From assembly GCA_026874595.1 (NCBI GenBank), contig CM049316.1, positions 20,051,839 to 20,115,838 on the forward strand: DNA of 64,000 bases. Direction: 5' to 3'. Each line of letters starts with the position of its first letter. Position 1 is the stretch's first letter. Positions 39,201 through 49,094 of this stretch are shown here, piece by piece. Source of the stretch: Sipunculus nudus (Eukaryota; Annelida; Sipuncula; Golfingiida; Sipunculidae). The position numbers and the translations under genes were made by a program. The notes under the pieces were generated by a model. It saw nothing but the letters and a program-made list of their open reading frames with translations, made no database searches and was not told where the DNA came from.

Positions 39201-42200
39201 CAATCTGTAACTGGTCATTATCTGCCTACACACCAAAAATTAGGCCCGTATCTGCAGGCACTGCGAAAAAAAAAGTCCATACATGTGCACTTTTTTATGA
39301 AATTTTCCATGTTAGAGCACCGTCAAATGGTCAAAAGTAGGTCAACTGGGAAAAAACTTGAACTCGATCTGTAACTGGTCATTATCTGCCGACACACCAA
39401 AAATCAGGCCAATATCTGCAGGCATTGCGAAAAAAAGTCCGTACATGTGCACTTTTTTATGAAATTTTCTAAGTTAAGGAGCCGTAAAACAGTTAAAAGT
39501 AGGTCAACTGGGACAAAACTCGAACTTGATCTGTAACTGGTCATTATCTGCCGACACACCAAAAATCAGGCCAATATCTGCAGGCATTGCGAAAAAAAGT
39601 CCGTACATGTGTATCTGTCATGAATATTTCTATTTTCTGGAAATTTTCTAAGTTTAGGAGCCGTAAAACAGTCAAAAGAAGGTCAACTGGGACAAAACTG
39701 GAACTCGATCTGTAACTGGTCATTATCTGCCTACACACCAAAAATCAGGCCAATATCTGCAGGCATTGCGAAAAAAAGTCCGTACATGTGTATTTGTAAT
39801 GAAATTTCTATTTTTCATGAAATTTTTTAAGTTTAGGAGCCGTAAAACGGTCAAAAGTAGGTCAACCGGGACAAAACGCAAACTCGATCTGTAAATGGTC
39901 TATATCTGCCCACACACCAAAAATCAGGCCAATATCTGCAGGCATTGCGAAAAAAAGTCTGTACAACTGTTTGATTTCGGAATGACGGAAGGACGGACAT
40001 GGGTAAAACTATATGCCCCGGCCACTTTGTGGCGGGGGCATAAAAATACAAGCAGCCTGTGTATGGTGATATCCACATTTCTGGCCTATTTTTATAAAAA
40101 CTTACAGGGATTACCTTTAGTTTATATAGGTCAGATAGGTGATTGGGCCCCTTTTAAGTAAGAGGCATCCAGAAAGTCATTACGTATAAAATTAATAAGT
40201 TTGAATCATATGTTTAATTCTCTATGTCTGGAGTGCTCAAAAAAGTTCTGTCACCTTTCAATGAATATTTCATAATTATCACCAAAAACCAATGGACACC
40301 CCAAAGTGTAACAGACAGCAGCAGCCTGAGTAGGCCTACCATTGTAAAAGTATAGAGCTATACAGCAAATTCCAATCATGAAGAAAATGTACAGTTTGCA
40401 TGTTCTGCAAGGGGAATAGAAAAAAAAGATGTCTAAAATGCTTGATCATTTGTAAAAAACTGATGACACAAGGCATGTCATTTGAGTGATTTTGGTGGAA
40501 AATGTGGCAGGCCATGGAGTTTCATATGAAGAAATTAGTAAAATGGCATATATTAGCATGCAGATGAATTGTTTGGTTAATACGGCAAAGACAAATTTAA
40601 GAAATAGGTTGAAAATAGTCAGTCTCAGAGAGATTCATTATAACTGCTTCAATCTCCACACAGGGTCACTCCACAACAAAGATTCAGTTAGATTTGTTCC
40701 TGTAAGTCATGAAATATATAAGGGTTTTTTTCAGGACAAATACTACAAGCAGTAGACCTACCTCACTTGTGTTTCTAAGAACTGCATGTGCCTGTATAAA
40801 AGAGTGTATGACGTTGCTAAAATGCCCACTGATTTCATACGTGCTCCCCTCTCTATCGCACTCTCTACTGGCATGTTTTCAAAACAAGCCAAGCCAAACA
40901 TTGCGTCTTTCCTGAAATACCTGCAAAGTACATGATGAAGAAAATTACAATTCACATAAACTGTATATATTTCTGCATACATGCAAATTTTTCTTTGGCT
41001 GATTTTATATAAATTGAGGCAGTGAAAGAGAACATATTATTATTTTTCTACATATCAGTAAAAGCCTGCTTAATAAATACCTGTAAGACAAGGAAGTGTT
41101 TATCAGTTTTGAAAGAGTTTAGAGATAACATGTTTAAGATAAAGTGCCACAAGCTTAACTGGGACATAAACTGGGTCACAGAGGCAAAGTCATTTGCTGT
41201 ATATACCAGAACATATACAACATAAAGCTGCTGTATTTATTTACTTGGACTCATGGAAAGTCTCTTACATATAAGACAACGTTCAGTACCTGAAGAACAT
41301 ATTGGGCTCAGTTGATCATGTACAAAGAAAACATAAAATGAAAATACACACATTATGTATGGAAACTGAAAATGCAGTTGTAAATCAAACTGGTCCTATT
41401 ACTGGCTGTCACTCAAATATATCCCTGTCAGCTCTAAAAGCCAGATATCTCACTTCTAGTTAATCATCATGTATTTTCTTTTCATACAGATAAGAAATTA
41501 TAAGAAAAGATTAGAGAAAAGAAACACTCAAATGCATGAGTAAATGTGCCAGAAAAAAACATGTAGACCTTTAAACAAAGATGTGATATTAAACTACATA
41601 CATCCACTGCTGCACAGCATTCATTCTAAGAATCCAGAAAATATAACATTTTATTTATGTACAGATTCTCTATATAAAAAAAACTCACACAAAATCTTTG
41701 TCGAGTCTATGTGACCCTGAGACCATGGCCTTGAACTCTACCCCTTCAAGGTCAGCATCCTCTGGCATGCACCATTCTATTACATTACCTGTAAAAAAAG
41801 ATCAAATAGATCCAGATTGACAAGCCAGTCTACAAGGTGTGAGATCATGTCTATGACAAATCACAATTCCACACTGGAAAACTTTATTTGAGAAAGATAA
41901 TATCTATTAGTTTGGAATGAATAACAATATGTCATGATATATATCATGGTTCAGATGATACCTGATATTTACATATTGTGATATTTCAAAACATGGCCAT
42001 ATTATCTTTATATAACACATGTGTGCAAGCTCATATGAAAATATGACTGATGTGAAAAATAGTTGATAATGATTTGATTGTTTAATAGATTTACACTGAT
42101 GATAAGTTCTTTTCTCTTTGACATGATATAGCTCTCAAGATTAAATATTGGGAGTTTTGTATACTGATTTTTAACAGTAATATTATACAATATCCCAAAA

Positions 42201-45200
42201 TTATAATATAAATTTTATAATAATTTTAACCAATCACTGCCAAAAGGGCCACCAAAGTGCACTCGGCTGGCACCTATAACTCACTCATTTAGCCAGATTC
42301 ATAGAGTTAAACATACCACATATTTATTTTCAATTCTTAAGATTTTCATTAACCTCAAGCAAACATTCTCTGTAGAAACTGTTGAAAATTTTGTAAAGAT
42401 ATGACAATAGATGTACATGTAGCATGTAGAAGAATTAATGTAAAGTGAGTCAGAATTAGTCCAAAACCTAAAAAAAAGAACAGTACAAGGTTGTTATGTT
42501 GGATTTTATAATGAAAGTCCTGTGAATATTCTTAAATCTATACATATTGCATAAAACTGAATCAAGTATATTTCTGTACATCAGCAAAATTAAATTGTTC
42601 ACATTCTGTATGACATTTTTTATGAGACCAAGTATGCACAACACACAGTACTATTAATGTCAAGCTGGTACAACTACATTTAATCTTCATTTCATGTGTG
42701 CAACACTATACATCTAATGTACCATACATGCAACATATTATCCACATAGTGAAATAGTGTTCGTCTGAATAATGTGATATGGACAAACTTAAAGAACATT
42801 CATATGAACTGAGTTTCTGATTTCAATTTTGTTATGGCATATTTAAATTTATTTATATTTCCATCAATAATTATTCATATGAACTAAATTCCGGGGTTAA
42901 GTTTTGGGTTATTAATATAATATACATATATATATAAAACTAAATCCTACTGTTGCTTTAAATATATTTCCAAAAGAAACCAAAATCAGTGTTTAATCAT
43001 AGGCGTCTACCCAGGCATCTAGGTTTTATCTCAGGTTACTGCAAATGTCCTACATGTCATTTTTCAACTGACAATCACAACACAAATATATGTATTCTTA
43101 TAACATCCTTCAAAAGCTGATAATGCTGAATTGCTGATATAATTTGATATGGAAAACATGTTTTTCTGCCTTTCTTTTTATTACTAAACTTTAGACAGAT
43201 GATATATGACTATGTGTAATTGACTGTGCCCCCTAGTCCTGAATTCTTGTGTCACCATAAACCAAACTACTACTAAGTCACTACTACTAAATAAATCTGA
43301 AAAGTATAAGGTTGTTATGTTGGATTTTATAATTAAAGTTCTGTGTATATTCTTAAATCTTTAGATATTGCATAAAACTGTGTCAAGTATATATCTGTAC
43401 ATCAGCATTTTACTTGTCTACATTCTGTATGACCTTTTATATGAGACCAGTTATGTACAACATACAGTCACAAGCCTGTATGTCTAAATAGCCCCTATAT
43501 AGCCTAATACTACCCATAGAAATATTAAGACACAAGGTAAGAAAAGCCCAACAGAAGACTTGCAGCAACCTGCAGTATAAATTATCAATTTTCAACCTAC
43601 CAACGGAGTGGCACAAACTTTTCTCTTTCATGCACATAAAATTGACCAAAATAATTCCGTCTGACACAGAACTAACTCTGGTTATGATCCCTAGCTACGT
43701 ATAATTAGCTGTTTAACAAGGCACAGCGGAGTACTGTGTGCCTGTCTTCCCCTCTATTGCCAAAGAGAAGGCCTGAGCGGCTTCCGACAGATTGGTGGTG
43801 CTCTCTTTGGTCAGCTCGTTTACATTTATGATGAACATTCCAACGGTGGTGCTTGGATGCCGCTCTGGCCTTCTCGTAGGTAATGGAGAGGAAGACTAGG
43901 GCCTGCGGTGCAGTACTATTAATTTCAAGCTGGTGCAACTGCATACAATATTCACTTCATGTGTACAACACTATACAACTTAAACGCAACAGCAACCTGT
44001 GTCCATAGAGCACAGGTTTAGACAGACAGCCCAACACCTTGCTGACTCAGTGCCTTGGGAACGCATTCGGCAGGGTGTCGGGGTTGTCTGTCTGAGCCTG
44101 TGGCCTATGGCAAGCTGTCACTCAAACAAAATGTAACTACATTGGCTCTGTGCATTCCTTGCTGGGCTGGTATCTGTTTTCCAGGCAACGGATACATGGC
44201 TATGATAAAATAGTCTTTAAATGTCATAAGAGGTCCATGGAGTGGGAACACAGTGTGAGCTAAATTTTATTTATTATTTAATCAAATTAACTGCCCAGGC
44301 ACCCCACATGTAGAGGCTCATGTGCAAGTTGGGTATAATTTAATACACAAAATTCATGCAGCAACACTGGCTCCAAGATGGTCCACGCTGACCTGGCTAG
44401 TGACCAGTTCCAATCTTCATGCAGAGCGAGAGCATGACTACAATAAATCTGTCTTTATGTCATAGTTAGATTGATGGAGCAAGAAAAAAAGTGAACAAAT
44501 TATTGTCAAATATGACATATTTTTTTATACGAATGCTTGATTACATATCAGATAATGAAAATTACATCATTTTTTTATTTAGTCTAATTAATCAAAATAA
44601 ATATATTGATTGAAATTCTAGAATAATTTAAAAAATGAATACTGGTTGGATTAAATTAAAATTGGTAGTATACATGTCTTGTGGAAAATGTCAATAATCT
44701 GGATGGAAGAGATAATAATAATAAAATAATGGCATCATCAAAGGGAATTTTTTTTTCATTTTAAATTGTCAAATAGTGAAAATGTGTGTGATAAACCAGA
44801 CTTACAAGGACGTCATCTGGACACCCGTGTTGTCACATATGGACCACATGTTTTCAACTACTCGTGCATAAGAATAATTCGTAACGGCCGGATATATACA
44901 TGATTTGGGTCGCTACACTGTCGGCACCAGTTATTGACGTGTCAATCACCATGTCATACCTGCTTTAGTGTCAAATGCCACCACGAATATGGCAACGATG
45001 TGGTCAGTTTCAGCGGCCAATAATTCCGGACTGACGTCACTAATGCTGATGGCGCCGACCCCTGATGATAGACAGTTTCCATGGCGTCCGAGAACCTGGT
45101 CACTCTCAAAAAGGCTCCTTATCCGTCTGCGAGGCTCAGGGACTTCTAACGCTGGACCAGACACGTTTTCTAATAGCGGCGACTTTTCATCATCGTCCGC

Positions 45201-45203
45201 CAT
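16124..45203 (-). CDS. DENND11: DENND11 (LCHN) orthologue, DENN-domain protein
   Basis: Nine coding exons on the minus strand, 45203-44960, 41788-41689, 40920-40762, 35392-35239, 28373-28235, 27338-27210, 21947-21797, 17742-17674 and 16322-16124, sum to 1344 bp (447 residues plus stop) with consistent phases. The vertebrate protein is about 455 residues. Diagnostic stretches include [126 protein letters not shown] and the C-terminus [12 protein letters not shown] proteins generally act as exchange factors for Rab GTPases; for DENND11 this role is predicted, with a reported link to neuritogenesis. A short conserved segment expected just before ITHPAGC (family motif like HRYMYPEMK) was not found between 28374 and 35238. 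Introns are long and full of transposons. Confidence 0.93.
16438..17162. mobile_element. Possible terminal-inverted-repeat element in a DENND11 intron
   Basis: The left edge ACTGTGAAAGTGGTTAATTT is mirrored by AACCACTACCACAGT on the right. It contains a 145-codon plus-strand ORF at 16461-16898 and a second at 16899-17117, neither resembling a known transposase. Boundaries and family are uncertain. Confidence 0.4.
17674..17742 (-). CDS. DENND11: DENND11 exon 8 (69 bp)
   Basis: The acceptor is TTTTCATAG and the donor GTAAGA. It encodes [20 protein letters not shown], an acidic linker matching the position and charge of the vertebrate segment before FFLEQNN. It is too short to show as a long ORF, but its phase joins exons 7 and 9 exactly. 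Confidence 0.85.
18790..18905. repeat. Two-copy 58-bp tandem repeat
   Basis: Copies begin CTTTGCACTTGCGACACATA at 18790 and 18848 and differ at few positions. They lie in a DENND11 intron, with no coding content. Confidence 0.85.
19690..20890. repeat. Dispersed repeat block with recurring DR1-type motifs
   Basis: Segments recur within the block: ATATGTCAATCCAAACT, GTGACCTTGACCTTTGACC, CCCCAAAATCAA and a tail with AGACAAACAGA. TGACCTTTGACCT occurs exactly at 19790-19802 and 19942-19954, with one-mismatch forms at 20353, 20500 and 20647. No coding was seen. It lies in the 17743-21796 intron of DENND11. Confidence 0.75.
21060..21420. repeat. Single copy of the 'GTACTT-CCCATAGCTC' repeat family
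   Basis: The order of blocks is the same as in the 24.5-26.7 kb array: ACAGGTG.C.CCAC, TCATGGCAAGATTC, GATACT...TTTGTATCAAATTTT, ATTATTCTGGAGGGTAC, AATAGCTCAAAGGATATAGG, then a GGACGGACAAC tail. It carries a perfect AGGTCACAGTGACCT at 21260-21274. Confidence 0.7.
21797..21947 (-). CDS. DENND11: DENND11 exon 7
   Basis: The acceptor is CCCTTGCAG and the donor GTCAGT. It encodes [20 protein letters not shown] and then [19 protein letters not shown], aligned with the family segment TTEKIFEEK...DVYVDNQNV. Confidence 0.94.
22647..23950. mobile_element. 1.3-kb TTAA-flanked non-autonomous transposon, copy 1
   Basis: It begins AGACCGAGTGCC and ends GGAACTCGGCCT, inverted matches, flanked by TTAA at 22643-22646 and 23951-23954. 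A second full-length copy lies at 58629-59992 in the same orientation with high similarity throughout. No transposase ORF was seen. TTAA duplications point to the piggyBac or Kolobok superfamilies. It is in the DENND11 intron between exons 6 and 7. Confidence 0.85.
24540..26660. repeat. Degenerate tandem array of a dispersed repeat (8 blocks)
   Basis: The landmark ATTCTGGGGGGTACTT...CCCATAGCTC recurs near 24550, 24720, 24886, 25043, 25371, 25741, 26071 and 26408. The first four are about 165 bp apart and the last four 330-370 bp apart. The ends at 25530-25610 and 26560-26655 carry a GACGGACGGAC tail and TATAGCTCAGATGACTT...CAGCTGAGCTAAAA. ORFs here with GGTSEPHSS are repeat read-through. Confidence 0.8.
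27210..27338 (-). CDS. DENND11: DENND11 exon 6
   Basis: The acceptor is TTTTTGTTTCAG and the donor GTAAGT. It encodes [15 protein letters not shown], then [20 protein letters not shown], matching the family's [13 protein letters not shown] block. Confidence 0.93.
28235..28373 (-). CDS. DENND11: DENND11 exon 5 (visible), central DENN core
   Basis: The acceptor is TTCCATGCAG and the donor GTGTGT. It encodes [20 protein letters not shown] and [17 protein letters not shown]. It enters in phase 0, so any missing exon upstream must be a multiple of three. Confidence 0.93.
31985..32190. mobile_element. Fragment of the CGGATCC-type MITE family
   Basis: AGCAGAAGCGGACCCAGCG and CCTCCTGGGTTGAACTCTCC match the ends of the copies at 46884-47104 and 54081-54286. 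The right terminus is missing or too diverged. It lies within the larger 29203-34691 element. Confidence 0.5.
33000..33360. repeat. 360-bp pyrimidine-rich tract
   Basis: Nearly all C/T with a strong T bias on the plus strand. The 88-codon plus ORF of Phe/Ser/Leu here is a composition artefact. Confidence 0.8.
35239..35392 (-). CDS. DENND11: DENND11 exon 4
   Basis: The acceptor is TGTGTTACAG and the donor [26 protein letters not shown] matches the family, followed by a divergent Ser/Thr-rich linker ([17 protein letters not shown]). It leaves in phase 0. Confidence 0.9.
36810..37242. mobile_element. hAT-type MITE with perfect 8-bp target duplication
   Basis: The termini are CAGGGTTGCCAG on the left and CTGGAAACCCTG on the right. 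It is flanked by CCTGAGAC at 36802-36809 and 37243-37250. CAGGGTTnCCAGA ends with an 8-bp duplication are characteristic of hAT. It has no transposase. It lies in the DENND11 intron between exons 3 and 4. Confidence 0.85.
38708..40042. mobile_element. Pearl-like element with seven-copy tandem core
   Basis: The core phrase AAAAGTAGGTCAACTGGGAC recurs at about 38809, 38989, 39169, 39333, 39495, 39674 and 39853, spaced 162-180 bp. Each unit also has CTCGATCTGTAAC, TCATTATCTGCC and AATATCTGCAGGCATTGCG. The outer ends CGAATGCCCCCGCC and GGCGGGGGCATA are inverted. The layout (unique ends around a roughly 160-bp tandem core) matches bivalve pearl/CvE-type elements, here by recollection rather than search. 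Confidence 0.7.
40762..40920 (-). CDS. DENND11: DENND11 exon 3
   Basis: The acceptor is ACTTTGCAG and the donor GTAGGT. It encodes [20 protein letters not shown] and [20 protein letters not shown], the hallmark block of the family. Confidence 0.94.
41689..41788 (-). CDS. DENND11: DENND11 exon 2
   Basis: The acceptor is TTTTTTTACAG and the donor GTGAGT. It encodes [19 protein letters not shown] and then [15 protein letters not shown], nearly identical to the vertebrate counterpart in this segment. Confidence 0.93.
42483..42714. repeat. Local duplication, copy A (intact)
   Basis: It shares GGTTGTTATGTTGGATTTTA, CTGTACATCAGCA and CAACACTATACA with copy B at 43304-43980. It is in the first DENND11 intron, non-coding. 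Confidence 0.75.
43304..43980. repeat. Local duplication, copy B, split by a 443-bp insertion
   Basis: It matches copy A except that an extra segment at 43469-43911 lies between CATACAGT and CAGTACTATT, with CAGT on both sides. The insert is GC-richer on its right half and holds an imperfect 38-bp hairpin (arms 43744-43781 and 43859-43896, about 84% paired). Confidence 0.7.
44003..44110. repeat. Imperfect 43-bp inverted repeat (hairpin)
   Basis: Arms 44003-44045 and 44067-44110 pair around a 21-bp loop. CAGACAGAC is kept perfectly in both. No function assigned. Confidence 0.7.
44960..45203 (-). CDS. DENND11: DENND11 exon 1 with start codon
   Basis: The ATG is at 45203-45201 and begins [16 protein letters not shown], an acidic start with a dileucine-like ExxPLL, as in vertebrate LCHN. 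It ends [14 protein letters not shown], the first strand of the DENN module. The donor is GTATGA, phase 1. Confidence 0.93.
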
Positions 45204-45832
45204 GTTTTCTTTTATTTGCGGAAGTGGCTGTCAACAGTGACCCTTGACCACTCGATGATTTGCATGAAAATGTAAATATTATGGCTCGGTGACCCCTGAC
45301 CCCGCACAGGATGTAAACAACGATATTTTTCCCACGTGTCACTAACATCGACGGAACGGGGCGTGGCTGTCATGAATACATGTGGAATCTTTTATTTTAA
45401 ACGCTTTGTATAGTGCAACAGAAAATATTTATCTATTCACAGGTATATGCTGGCATGTATTATATCACTTGCACCAGCTAGAACCATAATTATGTCGGGT
45501 GGACTCAGAGGTTTAAAATTTATATTGTAGGATCAATCGTTTTTAAATAAAAAAAATTATTAAAAATAATATTTGTAGCCAATAATAATTTTAACCTTTT
45601 CACCTTTTCTCACTTTATTCGATCTGTAGAATTCAACAAACGCCACATTTTTAAGAACTTTCACCTAGGCCTTTTTATTTTCAATTTGTATAGACTTTAC
45701 ATATATGCACACTTGTAATAAAAATAACAAGGGACCTATGGGTCACATAGCTCAGCAGAATTTGTGAAAATTTCAGCAAATGCAAAATACACTGTTTTGC
45801 TTATCATATATATAAGCATTTTATAAGCTTAA
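45204..45832 (-). promoter_or_regulatory. Probable DENND11 promoter and 5' UTR region
   Basis: Sequence just upstream of the DENND11 start codon is GC- and CpG-richer than the surroundings up to about 45370 and contains a CCACGTGT E-box near 45332. No TATA box was identified at a convincing position. Beyond about 45380 the sequence returns to AT-rich until the transposon end at 45833. Confidence 0.4.
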
Positions 45833-46006
45833 AGTCCAAGTCTCAGCACGGAGGTCGATTAGTGTCATATGCCCGATTTCTATGTATCAAAACACGATGT
45901 TATGTCCATTTAACATTAATCTAGCAATTTAATCAATTAATACGACAATTTGAAACTGGCGCGCCGAATACACTCCGGAAACTGCCGAAAGCCAAGGGGG
46001 AAATCC

Positions 46007-46022
46007 GTGACGTCACGTGTGG
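46007..46022. promoter_or_regulatory. CRE/E-box composite, left copy
   Basis: GTGACGTCACGTGTGG contains a full CRE palindrome (TGACGTCA, 46008-46015) overlapping an E-box (CACGTG). It is the exact reverse complement of 50459-50474. It lies 174 bp from the element's left end and about 120 bp upstream of the ballast-like ATG. Confidence 0.6.
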
Positions 46023-46144
46023 AAGTCGTCTCACACAAGCATCATGGCGGTGATGCAAAGTAAACAATCCGATGAAACTTCCTATGCGTAAAGTGACAAC
46101 CAAGCGTCCACCGACTATGGCTCAAAATAAGTTATTTCGGAAGT

Positions 46145-48190
46145 ATGTCAGAAAGTGATTGTAGTGATGTAGAATTTGAAAATCCTTGTGATATTGAACC
46201 ATTTCGGTCTGAGCCATAGGCTCGACGAGGCGAGATCGAAGGAGGGTGTACAGAGTCTGACAGTGACAGCCGTGTCAACAAAGAATCCGATGAACCGTCT
46301 CGGGCGTCTATGGGAGCAGGCACAAATGACTGGTAATTATTTTATTTTACTCTTACACTGAATACATCTCAAGTTTCTGTAATTGGGACAGGTTGATTAT
46401 TACACTGAAATAAATATCGCTCAACCAAAGCATGTAGCACTGAATGATTTTATGACAGTCACAGGTTTTCCTGGAAAGATGGGTCCCAGCTAGCCCGTTC
46501 CTGTGATTTATAAAAATGCCATGACTTATCAGTCAGTGGTCATATCTTTTTAATTTAAGAACCATATTAAATAAGATTCTGGAGCAAAAACCAATCTTGC
46601 AGTGTATTTATTATCTGAAAATCTTTATTTTGAAAAAATACTGATGTACCTAATATTAAAGTTGTCATTTGACAAGTGACTTGTGAATTCTCAACCTGGA
46701 TGCTATTAAAATTGTAAAATTATTTTTACAATACTAATAATGATTACATTATAAAATTTATAATTTTTATTAAAAAATTAAATTTTCACTTTTATTTTTG
46801 CACATGTTACATGCACATATATATAATAATTAATTATTTAAAAAGAATAATTTTGCAAATACTAGATATATACTAGTAATATTCAGGGGCGGATCCAGGA
46901 TTTAGAAAAAGGGGGCATCTCCAGGATTTAGAAAAAAAGGGGCGGGGGTCCAACCCAGGAGGACAAATGAAAACCCTAAAAAATGGTCCTCAGGTCTGAA
47001 AAAGAGGGGGTCAGGCGGCAATTTTTGGTCTGAAGCCTTTTAAAAAACGTTGTTTCTGATGAAAAAGGGGGGGGGGGGGTCCAGACCCCCTGGATCCGCT
47101 TCTGATATTTACAGATCTTTTATGCATTCCAATAGCCTTGCAAGGGTTATTGTTTTCACTCAATTCTCCGTGTGTGCAGGGGTGTCAATATAGGTAGGGG
47201 TTGGGGGTGGGCAGATATATATCCCCCACTCTTTTTGGCAAGAAGGAAAAGAATGGTCAGTGTAATCACCCCCCCCCCCCCCACCACCACCACCACACAC
47301 ACTTTTCTGAGAATATATTATATTTTACAAATGAAATATATTATTTAATTGAATTGTATACTTTTGTTCAATTTACGATCTTATATATGCCTTTTTTTCT
47401 AACTTTGATTATCCTCCCATGCCTGTCATCCCCCCCTCCAACCTTGCGTATCATATCAACACCCTGCAAGTCACCCCTCCCCCCCATCCTTGAAGCCACT
47501 GTGTGTGTGTGAGGGTGTGTGTGTGTTTGTGCAAGGTATCTTAATAATTGCATTACAGATGTTATTGCAGTTTTACATATAGATCAGTTTAGTGAAAATC
47601 TCAGGTGATTTCATTTTGGTGTAAATTCAACTCTGGGGTTAATGGTTTATGGAGTTTTATAGCGTATTTGTTTACACCTCAGGACGTATGTGACCAGATG
47701 AACCTATATATGGCTATCTTTGGAATGTAGTCATGATGTCACTCCACATACCATTTCCCTCAAAGGTGTCAGTAAATCTTCATACAGCAAGGCAGACCAA
47801 GTTTGTTGTTCATTGTGTTTATAGCCAAGGGCAGCTATATCCCAATGTCCAGGGGTGATTTTCAAAATAATCTCAGTGGAAAAAAAGTTCCCAGGAATAA
47901 CACAGGTTAATTTACATTTCAGAACACTACCTCTGAACATAATCTTCCACTCAGGACATGCATCCCCAATCAGACACTTTTTAATTTTTCTTTAATCATC
48001 CTTTGAGATTGACATTATTTATGATACACAACATGTCTTTTTGTAGGAAATACAGATACACCACATTCAGGCAGCAGGTTTGATGGGACTGGGGGATTCC
48101 TTGGAAGACACATCAGGATACCACTACCAGCATGTGCAGTGAAAAGGATTGAGCAGGCATTTATGTCACATGATGGGACATAACTTTATA
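46145..48190 (+). pseudogene. P2X7 C-terminal 'ballast'-like domain gene, broken
   Basis: Exon 46145-46332 starts MSESDCSDVEFENPCDIEPF, hits TAG at 46217-46219, then continues ARRGEIEGGCTESDSDSRVN and ends GAGTNDW before a GTAATT donor. This is the typical acidic start of invertebrate 'P2X purinoceptor 7-like' proteins. A later exon near 48048 follows a TTTTTGTAG acceptor: KYRYTTFRQQV, a TGA stop, WDWG, a one-base frameshift, then FLGRHIRIPLPACAVKRIEQ and a stop after HDGT. These match the conserved YRYTAYRQ..RW.WG...R...LPSCVV..IR block. The cysteine-rich middle between the exons was not found. No P2X channel domains are present. It is not functional as written. Confidence 0.65.
46884..47104. 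mobile_element. CGGATCC-type MITE nested in the Kolobok-like element
   Basis: It runs from CAGGGGCGGATCCAGG to CCTGGATCCGCTTCTG, inverted ends of the kind common in aquatic invertebrates. It contains a G14 tract. No convincing target duplication was found. Related copies are at 31985 and 54081. Confidence 0.65.
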
Positions 48191-48603
48191 AAGGGTTCAG
48201 ATGCCCTAGATGGAACTGATGGGTGTTCATCCTTGAGCACATTGATGATATCTTAGTTGATAAGATGTAACAATGAACTTCATTATTTCAGTGCACAAGA
48301 TCTTACACCACAATTATTAGAGCATATTAAATCAATTCTTGCAGTCAAATGCACACATATCCTGTATAATAGCAGTAATCAAGTTTTTACAATTACAAGA
48401 TACAGAAATGGAGCCTTCAAGTCCATGTGCACAATGTTGTGTTTGAGCTCAAGTTTACCAGCAGGCATCTGGCGAATATAAGGTTGATTCCGCCACTTCT
48501 TGTGCAGGTTACAGTTGTTGCATATCTCGCTTACCTAGACTGCTGTTCCTTAACAAGAATCACCTGATCGTGTGTACAAGATGTTCTGTTTGGACAGATG
48601 CTA

Positions 48604-48832
48604 AACAACTCCATCAGTTGTGAGTGGAATAAAATAAATTTGGCACTTGATCTTGGTGTATTTCTTCATATAAGCTAATGCTTTTGGGCCATAAAGGTCC
48701 TTAAATAGGGCCACGCAGTCAAAAATATCCTCAAATCCAAACCCTGTTGCCATATTGGATATCACATTGGCCTGAAACTTATCACCCCAAATAACCTGAA
48801 TGGGATCTATATTCAGAAAATTTTTAAAAGAT
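48604..48832 (-). other. Unidentified open stretch inside the Kolobok-like element
   Basis: A 76-codon stop-free minus-strand stretch reads GDKFQANVISNMATGFGFED, then IFDCVALFKDLYGPKALAYM and KKYTKIKCQIYF. The composition looks protein-like, yet I recognise no family. It lies downstream of the THAP exons on the same strand, so it could be a transposase remnant. It could also be chance. Confidence 0.3.
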
Positions 48833-49094
48833 TACTTAGATGAGGCATTAAGAGGTTCTTAAGGTACATGTATGTGCTTGGAAGCTGCATTGCATTTGGA
48901 TTTATAGGAATGATGGATTGACCAAGGACTGATGGACAGACATCAAGGCAATTATTCTTGAGCGGAGCCTGAATAAAGTCAGTCAGCATGAACAGATTGA
49001 ATAAATTTATCTCATTTTCTTTTCTTCATATTTATATACTGATATAAGAAAAATCTATAATAAATATCAAATTTATAAAGATTAGATATTTAAC

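Noticed and set aside
38708-40042. Regular repeats that could suggest a CRISPR array
   Set aside because: Units are about 170 bp with no unique spacers and the setting is an animal genome; it is a tandem-core transposon.
43705-43944. 79-codon minus ORF in the 443-bp insert
   Set aside because: The sequence is hairpin-forming and matches no family I recognise; another frame looks equally plausible, so no product is claimed.
46884-47112. 8-bp target duplication for the CGGATCC-type MITE
   Set aside because: The flanks GTAATATT and ATATTTAC do not match, so hAT assignment of that family is not claimed.
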